Below are positions 8,696 through 15,660 of a stretch of DNA of 64,000 bases, one piece after another. A model generated the notes under the pieces. That model was not told where the DNA came from and searched no databases. It saw only the letters and a list, made by a program, of their open reading frames with translations. The position numbers and the translations under genes are program-made. This stretch comes from Halomontanus rarus (lineage in GTDB: Archaea; Halobacteriota; Halobacteria; Halobacteriales; Natrialbaceae), in the NCBI RefSeq assembly GCF_017357405.1, contig NZ_CP071597.1, positions 2,914,001 to 2,978,000 of the forward strand, given 5' to 3'. The stretch's first letter is position 1; each line of letters begins with the position of its first letter.

Positions 8696-10419
8696 CCGAT
8701 GCCGATACTGACTCCGACACCGACCCCGCTCTCGACCCGATCTCCCTCGAGATCGTCCGCAATCAACTCGAGAGCATCGCCGAGGAGATGGGACAGGTGC
8801 TGATCCGGAGCGCCCACTCCCCGAACATCAAGGAGCGTCGGGACTGCTCGACGGCGCTGTTCGACGCCGGCGGGCGACTGATCGCCCAGGCCGAGCACAT
8901 TCCGGTCCACCTGGGAGCGATGCCGCGAGCGGTCGAGGCGATCCTCGAGCGCGAGCGGGATCCCGAGCCGGGAGACGTCTTCGTGCTCAACGACCCGTTC
9001 GCGGGCGGCACTCACCTGCCGGACGTCACGCTCGTCTCGCCGGTCGCGCCGCGGGGCGAGATCGTCGGCTACGCGGTCTCGCGGGCCCACCACGCTGACG
9101 TCGGCGGTGCGACGCCGGGGAGTATGCCCGCCGGTGCCACCGAAATTTACGCGGAGGGACTGCGGATCCCCGCGATCCGACTCGTCCGCGAGGGCGAACT
9201 CGACGCGGACGTCCTCGAGCTACTGCTGGCGAACGTTCGCAACCCCGAGGAGCGCCGCGCCGACCTCCGCGCCCAGCTGGCGGCCACCGAACGCGCCGAG
9301 GAGCGCGTCGACGAACTCCTCGACGATCTCGAGCCCGAGACCGACCTCGAAACCGCCGTCGACGCCGTCGTCGACTACTCCCGCGACCGGACCAGCGCCG
9401 AACTCGAGGCGTTCCCTGACGGGACCTACGAAGCCGCGGACGTCCTCGAGGGCGACGGGATCACCGACGGGGACGTCCCGATCGAGGCGGCGGTGACGGT
9501 CGACGGCGCGCGGGTGACGATCGACTTCGCGGGGACCGCCCCACAGGTCGCGGGTAACGTGAACGCCCCGCTGTCGGTCGCGACCAGCGCGGTCTACTTC
9601 GTGATTCGGGCCGTGACCGACCCAGAAATCCCGCCGAACCACGGCTGTTACGAACCGATCGAGGTTCGCGCACCCGAGGGCTCGCTGTTGAATCCCACAC
9701 CGCCGGCCGCCGTCGTCGGCGGGAACGTCGAGACCAGCCAGCGGGTGGCCGACGTCGTCTTCGCGGCACTCGCCGACTGCGTCCCCGACCGCGTCCCCGC
9801 ACAGGGTCAGGGGACGATGAACAACCTGATCATCGGCGGTCGCGGGCGCGGTGGGCGAGCCGACGAGACGGTCGGAGCGGACGGCGAGCCGACCGCCGAA
9901 TCCAACGCTGGATTCACCTACTACGAAACCATCGGCGGCGGCTTCGGCGGCCGCCCCGCAGCCGACGGCATCGACGGCGTTCAGGTCGGCATGACGAACA
10001 CGCTCAACACGCCCGTCGAGGCCCTCGAGACCGAGTATCCGCTCCGCGTCGAACGTTACGCGCTCCGTCCCGACACCGGCGGCGACGGTGAGTACCGCGG
10101 CGGGCTGGGTCTCGAGCGCTCGGTGACCGTCGAGACCGACGCCGTCGTCTCGCTGTTGACCGACCGCCGGCGGACGCGGCCGGCGGGCGCCAACGGCGGT
10201 GAACCGGGTGCGGTCGGTCGGAACCTCGTGGACGGACGGGAGGTGGGTTCGAAGACGACCGAACCCGTCCCCGCGGGGACGACGATTACCGTGTTGACCC
10301 CCGGCGGCGGCGGGTACGGCGATCCGGCCGCGCGTGACCCAGCCGCTCGAGAGCGCGATCTGGCCGACGGAAAAGTGTCCGAGGGCGATACGAACGACGG
10401 AGACGAACAGTCACAGTAA
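8692..10419 (+). CDS. hyuB: N-methylhydantoinase B subunit
   Basis: A 575-residue HyuB-family protein, the partner of HyuA. Characteristic segments are DPISLEIVRNQLESIAEEMGQVLIRSAHSPNIKERRDCSTALFD, VLNDPFAGGTHLPDVTLVSPV, HHADVGGATPGSMP and the C-terminal TPGGGGYGDP motif. Start codon overlaps the hyuA stop. The two gene products are expected to form a cytoplasmic complex that acts on hydantoins or 5-oxoproline. No transporter or dedicated regulator is seen alongside, so this could be either salvage or catabolism. Confidence 0.92.
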   Translation: MTDADTDSDTDPALDPISLEIVRNQLESIAEEMGQVLIRSAHSPNIKERRDCSTALFDAGGRLIAQAEHIPVHLGAMPRAVEAILERERDPEPGDVFVLNDPFAGGTHLPDVTLVSPVAPRGEIVGYAVSRAHHADVGGATPGSMPAGATEIYAEGLRIPAIRLVREGELDADVLELLLANVRNPEERRADLRAQLAATERAEERVDELLDDLEPETDLETAVDAVVDYSRDRTSAELEAFPDGTYEAADVLEGDGITDGDVPIEAAVTVDGARVTIDFAGTAPQVAGNVNAPLSVATSAVYFVIRAVTDPEIPPNHGCYEPIEVRAPEGSLLNPTPPAAVVGGNVETSQRVADVVFAALADCVPDRVPAQGQGTMNNLIIGGRGRGGRADETVGADGEPTAESNAGFTYYETIGGGFGGRPAADGIDGVQVGMTNTLNTPVEALETEYPLRVERYALRPDTGGDGEYRGGLGLERSVTVETDAVVSLLTDRRRTRPAGANGGEPGAVGRNLVDGREVGSKTTEPVPAGTTITVLTPGGGGYGDPAARDPAARERDLADGKVSEGDTNDGDEQSQ

Positions 10420-10447
10420 TAATCTCGAGGCGACGCGAGTCGGCGGT

Positions 10448-12214
10448 CTACGATTTGGATTCAGAATCGGACTCGGACTTGGAATCGGAGACGTACCGTC
10501 CGCGCGCCTCGACGTCCCGAAGCCGACCGAGGACCCGTTGCTCGCCGGCCTCGCGATACCCCTCCCGGAACGCCTCGCGTAGCGGCTCGGGGTCGTCCGC
10601 GGTCCCGACGAGGCTCTGATCGAAGACGTGGAGGTCCATCGCGTAGTCCTCGAGGTGGTCGGTGTGGTAGCCGAGACCGAAGTCGATGAGGTAGGTTCTG
10701 TCGGTGCTGTCGCTGGCGTCGCCAGTATCGCACTGCCCCCTCCCCACGCGCACGTTCCGCGTCGTCGGATCCCCGTGGACGAACCCCGCGCGGTGGATCG
10801 TCGCGAGGTGTTTACCGACGTCACGGACGCGCGACTCCGTGAGTCCGTCCCGAAGGTCGACCTCGCCGACGAACTCGAACTCGAGAGTCGCCTCCCGGAG
10901 GTCGACGTCGACGATGACTGGCGTCGGAACGCCCTCGCGGCGTGCGAGGCTGGTGAGTCGGGCCTCGAGGGTCGTCCGCTCCCGACGGAGGCGGTCGTCG
11001 AGGTCCGGGTGGCGGTAGCGCTTGGGCAGGCGGCGCTTGACCACCCGATCGCCCTCGACGGTGACGAGAGCTTCTGCGCCGCGAATCTCGTCGGTCTCGC
11101 GTTCGAAGGTGACTTCGCCCCCCTCGCGCCACGTTACCGGCACCTGATCCGGTCGGTAATCCGGATTCACGCGCGAGTCCTCGAGCGCGATCGTGTCGCC
11201 GGCGGCGTACATCTTCGCGCCCAGCACGGCGATCATGCCGGCGTTGTCCCGGAGAAAACGGGGATCGGGGGCGTGGAATTCGGCGCCGCGCTGGTCGCAC
11301 ATCGAGGCGAGCATCTCCCGTAAGCGGGCGTTCTGTCCGACGCCGCCGCCGAGCACGAGTTCGTCGCTGCCGGTCAGCGAGAGCGCGCGTTCGGCGACTT
11401 CGGTGAGCATCCCGAAGACGTTCTCTTGTAAGGAGAAACAGATGTCCTCGACCGGTACGCCACCGTCGGACTCGCTGCGCTCGCCCGACGAGCCTCCGCT
11501 CGCTTGGCTCGCGGAGACGCCGTCGGACGCCTGCTTCGCGGCGCTCATGATCCCCGAAAACGAGAAGTCCATTCCCTTGACGACGTAGGGGAGGTCGACG
11601 TACTCGCCGTCTTCCGCCGCTGCCTCGACCTTCGGTCCGCCGGGGTGGGACCAGCCGACGTGGCGGGTGAACTTGTCCAGCGCGTTCCCGACGCCGGTGT
11701 CCATCGTCTCGCCGAGGACGCGATAGCGCCCGTTGCGGTAGGCCAGCAGGTGGGCGTTGGCGCCGCTGGCGTTCAAACAGACCGGCGAGTCGAACCCGGA
11801 GGTGTGACGCCCGATCTCGAGGTGGGCGACCATATGGTTGACGCCCACGAGGGGTACCTCGAGGGCCTGCGAGAGCGCCCGCGCGGCGGTACCGACGACG
11901 CGCAGGCAGGGCCCCAGTCCGGGTCCTCGAGAGAAGGCAACGGCGTCGACCGGCGGTTCGTCTGCGGGTCCGTCGTGAGTTTCGCGGGCGTGTGCGAGTG
12001 CGGTTTCGATCACCCGCGGAACCGCGTCGTGCATGTGTTCGGCGGCCTCCCGGGGGTGAATGCCGCCGCTCTCGGGCTGATAGGCGTCTGTTTCGATGAA
12101 AACGTCGGGGTCGTGTTCCGATTCCGCCTCACTCTCGTGGCCGGAATCGTACACCGCTGCGCTGGCGGCCCAGGCGGTGCCCTCGATTCCGAGGACGCGC
12201 AGTCCGGAACTCAC
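10448..12214 (-). CDS. kae1-bud32: Kae1-Bud32 fusion, tRNA threonylcarbamoyladenosine (t6A) synthesis
   Basis: A 588-residue bifunctional protein of the KEOPS complex. The Kae1 half (about 1-345) begins RVLGIEGTAWAASAAVYD and carries the metal-binding HMVAH motif plus ELVLGGGVGQNARL. It transfers the threonylcarbamoyl group to A37 of ANN-decoding tRNAs. The Bud32 half (about 375-575) is a small atypical kinase/ATPase with VHGDPTTRNV (catalytic loop) and YLIDFGLGY (DFG-like), and it stimulates Kae1. The natural fusion is usual in haloarchaea. An acidic insert near residue 25 and a Ser/Lys-rich C-terminal tail are lineage decoration. It lies 61 nt downstream of rps27ae on the same strand. Confidence 0.94.
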   Translation of the reverse strand: MSSGLRVLGIEGTAWAASAAVYDSGHESEAESEHDPDVFIETDAYQPESGGIHPREAAEHMHDAVPRVIETALAHARETHDGPADEPPVDAVAFSRGPGLGPCLRVVGTAARALSQALEVPLVGVNHMVAHLEIGRHTSGFDSPVCLNASGANAHLLAYRNGRYRVLGETMDTGVGNALDKFTRHVGWSHPGGPKVEAAAEDGEYVDLPYVVKGMDFSFSGIMSAAKQASDGVSASQASGGSSGERSESDGGVPVEDICFSLQENVFGMLTEVAERALSLTGSDELVLGGGVGQNARLREMLASMCDQRGAEFHAPDPRFLRDNAGMIAVLGAKMYAAGDTIALEDSRVNPDYRPDQVPVTWREGGEVTFERETDEIRGAEALVTVEGDRVVKRRLPKRYRHPDLDDRLRRERTTLEARLTSLARREGVPTPVIVDVDLREATLEFEFVGEVDLRDGLTESRVRDVGKHLATIHRAGFVHGDPTTRNVRVGRGQCDTGDASDSTDRTYLIDFGLGYHTDHLEDYAMDLHVFDQSLVGTADDPEPLREAFREGYREAGEQRVLGRLRDVEARGRYVSDSKSESDSESKS

Positions 12215-12275
12215 GGTTTGTGGGTGCGCGCCGGCCGTCTGTCACGATACATCTCGCGTCGGTCGATGTACCGCG

Positions 12276-12410
12276 TTACTCCCACTCGGTGTAGCCGCAC
12301 TTCCCGCAGTGCTGGCGGTCGCCGTGGTCGGCGAGGAAGGCGTCACCGCAGCGGGGACACTGCTCGCGGTCCGTCTCGCCGTCGTCGTCGTAGAGTTCGT
12401 AGTGTGCCAT
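12276..12410 (-). CDS. rps27ae: Ribosomal protein S27ae (eS31)
   Basis: A 44-residue zinc-ribbon protein, [14 protein letters not shown] followed by CPRC-x13-CGKC (the second pair in [14 protein letters not shown]), the canonical four-cysteine small-subunit protein S27ae. Its start codon at 12408-12410 directly abuts the stop codon of rps24e, so the two are co-translated. The S24e-S27ae-Kae1 order is conserved in many archaea. Confidence 0.95.
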   Translation of the reverse strand: MAHYELYDDDGETDREQCPRCGDAFLADHGDRQHCGKCGYTEWE

Positions 12411-12743
12411 TTATGCTTCCTCCGCTTCGGCCTCGGCCTCGGTCTCGGCTTCGGCTTCCTCGTCGGCTTCGATCTTGTTGCGCTCGAGCATGTGCTCCTG
12501 TTCGACCTCGACGGCGTGGGCGGAGGTCTCGTAGACCTTCGCGTAGCCGACGGTCTTGCGCATGCCGAACTTGGTGTCGAGTTTGCGGATGACGACCTCG
12601 CCGGCGTCTTTGTTCAGTTTGGCTGCGAGACTGTCACGAACCTGGAGCCGGGAAGGCGTAGCCTCCTCGTGGACCAGTTCGAACGTGACGTCCGTACGGT
12701 GCAACATGGGGTTCTCCTCTTCGGAGATGATGTCGACGTCCAT
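12411..12743 (-). CDS. rps24e: Ribosomal protein S24e
   Basis: A 110-residue small-subunit protein. It starts MDVDIISEEENPMLHRTDVTFEL and includes the family core EVVIRKLDTKFGMRKTVGYAKVYET. The tail is a run of Glu-Ala repeats, an acidic extension typical of halophiles. It is the first gene of the rps24e-rps27ae-kae1/bud32 cluster. Confidence 0.95.
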   Translation of the reverse strand: MDVDIISEEENPMLHRTDVTFELVHEEATPSRLQVRDSLAAKLNKDAGEVVIRKLDTKFGMRKTVGYAKVYETSAHAVEVEQEHMLERNKIEADEEAEAETEAEAEAEEA

Positions 12744-13057
12744 GATATCACTCAGTTACTCTACTATCCCCCAGTCGCGCCTAAAAGGATTTCGAACCCG
12801 CCACCGGTGTCTCGCGTCCGCTCTGGACTTCCGCGGACATCGAGTGGCCGTACCCCCGCGCCCGAGGTCCGTTCGTCCAGCGGCGATCCGATTCCGCTGT
12901 TCGACAGGGGAGTCCAGCGGACGAGCCTCCTTCGCCGACGAGCGTCTCCGTCGACGACCTCTCGAGTCGCATCCGGCGCTCTCACAGTCACCTCGCGCCC
13001 TATGCCGTTATCTCCCCGAAACATAATATTTATAAACTATATATTTGATTGGAATGT
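12744..13057. other. Intergenic region between rps24e and a small membrane-protein gene
   Basis: About 310 nt without a convincing gene. The right end is AT-rich (CATAATATTTATAAACTATATATTTG at about 13023-13048, several TATA-like elements) and likely holds the promoter of the rightward gene at 13058. The left end should hold the promoter of the leftward ribosomal cluster. Confidence 0.4.
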
Positions 13058-13366
13058 ATGGATGTGTCAGATGTTTCCGCCGCGCAACGACTCGGAATCG
13101 GAATCGTTCTCGTCGTCGTCGGTTCGGTTCTCGGACAACCGAATCTCGGACTGATGACGAGAATCTCCGCGTTCGCGACGCTCTTCGGGATCGGCTTTCT
13201 CGGAGCGGCGTTCGAACCGCCGCTCACGAACGCACTCGGCGCACGGGAGTGGGAGGACCTCTCCGGGCTGAAACAGACCGCCGTGTTGTTCGTCCTCGCG
13301 ATCGTCGCGATCGTCCTCTGGATCTCGATCTCGTTCGGTCAGAGCGCTCTCGAGACGCTGCTCTGA
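13058..13366 (+). CDS. Small membrane protein, 102 aa
   Basis: Hydrophobic protein with about three membrane segments: residues 10-28 (RLGIGIVLVVVGSVLG), about 35-52 (RISAFATLFGIGFLGAAF) and 74-92 (AVLFVLAIVAIVLWISISF). Start at the ATG at 13058; a TTG 9 nt upstream is less likely. A strong TATA element lies about 20-30 nt upstream. Function not recognised. Confidence 0.65.
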   Translation: MDVSDVSAAQRLGIGIVLVVVGSVLGQPNLGLMTRISAFATLFGIGFLGAAFEPPLTNALGAREWEDLSGLKQTAVLFVLAIVAIVLWISISFGQSALETLL

Positions 13367-13414
13367 GCGCCTCTCACCGAACTGCCGGCGCACCGAATCT
13401 ACACTCGAGGCCGA

Positions 13415-14431
13415 TCAGGGAACGACGACTAGCCCACGCGGCGTCTGGGTCTCGAGTCCGTCGTCCCACGCTATTTCTACTCGGTCCCACGAGTCGCCGA
13501 AGTCGCTCGAGCGGAACAGGCCCCTGTTGTTCGCGCCGTAGACCGTCCCGTCCGCCGTCGTCGCGAACACCGCGCGAACGACACCGTCGCCCGTCGGGAG
13601 GCCCCGATCGTCGAGTCGTTCCCACGGATCGTCGCCCTCGCGCCGGTAGACGTACGACTCCGCGGTCGCCGCCGTGTGCGCGTTCGAGGCCCCGCTCGCA
13701 CTCGAGAGAAGGATCCGGTCGGGATCGGCGGGGTCGGGGACGACCGACCAGCAGTACCGGTGCTCGAGACCGTCCTGTGGGTGCTCCCAGTGTTCGCCGC
13801 CGTCGTCCGAGACGGCGAAGCCGTCGCCCGCCGCCGAGTAGACCCGCCCCTCTCGGTCCGGGTGGGTCGCGAGGCTGTGGTTGTCCCGGCGCGACCCCGG
13901 CGGACGCTCGCGCCACGTCGGTTCGTCGCCCCCCACGTCGCCGATGATCAGCGATCCGAGTTCGATGCCGACGTACAGCCGGTCGGGGTCGAACGGGTCC
14001 GCCTCGAGCCAGCGGGTGTGGTGCGTGTCCGGCCGCGGCGGGAAGAACCAGTCGTCCTCGGAAGGGAGGTCGACGATTCCCTCGAGATGGGTCCAGGAGT
14101 CCCCGCCGTCGGTCGAGCGGTAGACGCGGCTCGGCTCCGTCCCCGCGTAGACGACGTCGGGATCGTGCGGGCTGACGGTCAGGGACATCACCGCGTCGCT
14201 CACGAACGCGTCGGTCTCGAGGCGCTCCCAGGAGTCGCCGCCGTCCGCGGATCGGAAGAGACCGTCCTCTAACGTCCCGACGAAGGCGCGTTCGGGAGCC
14301 GCTGGGGACCCGGCGACGCACTCGAGGTCGCGGCCCTCGAGGTGGGCGGTGGCCGTCCAGTCGCTGCCGGTCCCGTCTCCGTCGGTACAGACGAGCAGCC
14401 GATTCCGCATCGCCGCGTAGATCGTCGTCAT
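13415..14431 (-). CDS. BNR/sortilin-like beta-propeller protein
   Basis: A 338-residue protein built of repeated Asp-box (BNR) units: LFRSADGGDSWERL, VYRSTDGGDSWTHL, VSDDGGEHWEH and LFRSSDFGDSWDRV. These units mark exo-sialidase-like or photosystem II assembly factor-like beta-propellers. No signal peptide is apparent at the chosen start (MTTIYAAMRNRLLVC). The Met at 14431 was chosen because propeller strands begin immediately after it. Cytoplasmic Asp-box proteins of this kind are common in haloarchaea and their role is unclear. Confidence 0.8.
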   Translation of the reverse strand: MTTIYAAMRNRLLVCTDGDGTGSDWTATAHLEGRDLECVAGSPAAPERAFVGTLEDGLFRSADGGDSWERLETDAFVSDAVMSLTVSPHDPDVVYAGTEPSRVYRSTDGGDSWTHLEGIVDLPSEDDWFFPPRPDTHHTRWLEADPFDPDRLYVGIELGSLIIGDVGGDEPTWRERPPGSRRDNHSLATHPDREGRVYSAAGDGFAVSDDGGEHWEHPQDGLEHRYCWSVVPDPADPDRILLSSASGASNAHTAATAESYVYRREGDDPWERLDDRGLPTGDGVVRAVFATTADGTVYGANNRGLFRSSDFGDSWDRVEIAWDDGLETQTPRGLVVVP

Positions 14432-14594
14432 ACCGGGCTCTACGCGGTGAAGGGCCACAAACGTTCGTGTTCGCTTCCGTCTGCGTCGTCCTCCCGTCGA
14501 TACACGCACTCCTGTGGCCGTGATACTGTCCACTGATTGCCACGACCGGCGATCCGGGGCCACTCTTATTACGACCGAATCCAGTATAATATCT

Positions 14595-14891
14595 ATGGAC
14601 GACGTAACGGTTCAGTTTCCGGACGAGGACCTCGCGCTCGTCGATCGGCTGGCCGCCGAACGAGAGTGCGGCCGCGAGGAGGCGATCCGCGAGGCGGTCA
14701 GACGGGGGGCTGGCGAGGAACTGACTCGAGTCGCACTCGACCGCTACCGAGACGGAGAGATCGGGATGCGTGGCGCCGCGAGCATCGCCGGCACGACCAT
14801 CGTCGACTTGCTGGGCGAGGCCAACGACCGAGACGTCCTCAAAAACGACGACGAGACCCGCCTCGCGGGAGACGTCGAGGCGCTCCGATGA
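14595..14891 (+). CDS. UPF0175-family antitoxin
   Basis: A 98-residue protein. MDDVTVQFPDEDLALVDRLAAERECGREEAIREAVRRGA resembles a ribbon-helix-helix DNA-binding domain, and the VALDRYRDGEIGMRGAASIAGTTIVDLLGEANDRDV segment is the UPF0175 signature. A TATA-like TTATTA lies about 26 nt upstream, so the mRNA is probably leaderless. The stop codon overlaps the start of the PIN-like gene by 4 nt. The product would bind and neutralise that toxin and probably autoregulate the pair. Confidence 0.82.
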   Translation: MDDVTVQFPDEDLALVDRLAAERECGREEAIREAVRRGAGEELTRVALDRYRDGEIGMRGAASIAGTTIVDLLGEANDRDVLKNDDETRLAGDVEALR

Positions 14892-15538
14892 ACGTCCTCT
14901 ACGTCGACGCGTCCGTGTTCGCGACGCTCGCCGAAATCGACCGCCACGAACTCCTCGCGGAACTCGGGTGGACGGCCGTGATCCCGCGGGAGATCGTCGA
15001 CGAACTCGACGACGACCCCGCCGCGAGTCGTCTCGAGGAGGTTCGCGAGGCCGACTCGTTTTCGGTGCTCGATCAGTCGGTTGTGGAGGCCCAGCCCGTC
15101 GCCTCGAATCTGGCGTCGTCGTATCTCGACTGCGACGGACGGTCGTGGTCCGCCGAGGGTGACGTCGCACTGCTCGCGTACGCGCTCCACAACGAATCCC
15201 TGTCGACGATCGAGCGGACCGTGATCGCGACCGACGATCGGCCGCTTCGATCCCGGTGTGGGGCGCTCGACATCGACGTCACCAGCTCGATCGGAGTTCT
15301 CGTCTCCGCCGTCGAACACGGTGCGCTCGAGTCCGACGAGGCCAAGGAGGCCATGCTCGCGATGGACGAAGTCGGGCCGCGGGTCAGCGTGACGTCGCTG
15401 CGGACGGCCGTCCGATTGATCAACGAGATCGAGGCTCGAGCCGAGGGGACCGCTACGTCCACGTCCACGTCTACGTCCACCTCCCGGTCGAGAGCGGAGG
15501 CCGAACTCGAGGCCGAGATCAGATCGAAGGCCGAGTAG
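14888..15538 (+). CDS. PIN-like toxin/nuclease partner of the UPF0175 antitoxin
   Basis: A 216-residue protein. It begins NVLYVDASVFATLAEIDRHELL, the first PIN-like strand with Asp, followed by VIPREIVDELDD, LDCDGRSWSAEGDVALLAYA and VIATDDRPLRSRCGALDI, which supply further acidic residues of the PIN nuclease site (VapC/DUF3368-like). Such toxins usually cleave RNA. The C-terminus carries an unusual Thr-Ser repeat (TSTSTSTSTS) from a short DNA repeat and then a charged helix. It overlaps the antitoxin gene by 4 nt. RNase activity is inferred from family. Confidence 0.78.
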   Translation: MNVLYVDASVFATLAEIDRHELLAELGWTAVIPREIVDELDDDPAASRLEEVREADSFSVLDQSVVEAQPVASNLASSYLDCDGRSWSAEGDVALLAYALHNESLSTIERTVIATDDRPLRSRCGALDIDVTSSIGVLVSAVEHGALESDEAKEAMLAMDEVGPRVSVTSLRTAVRLINEIEARAEGTATSTSTSTSTSRSRAEAELEAEIRSKAE

Positions 15539-15660
15539 CCGGCGTTGGCGCGGCCGTGTTCTGTTCTATTCTGTTCGGGTACCCGTAGATACTCCCTCAA
15601 AACTCGAGGTCGGCGTTCGTCGCCCGGCAGGCCGGGCGTTCGATTTGGTCCCCCTCCGCC

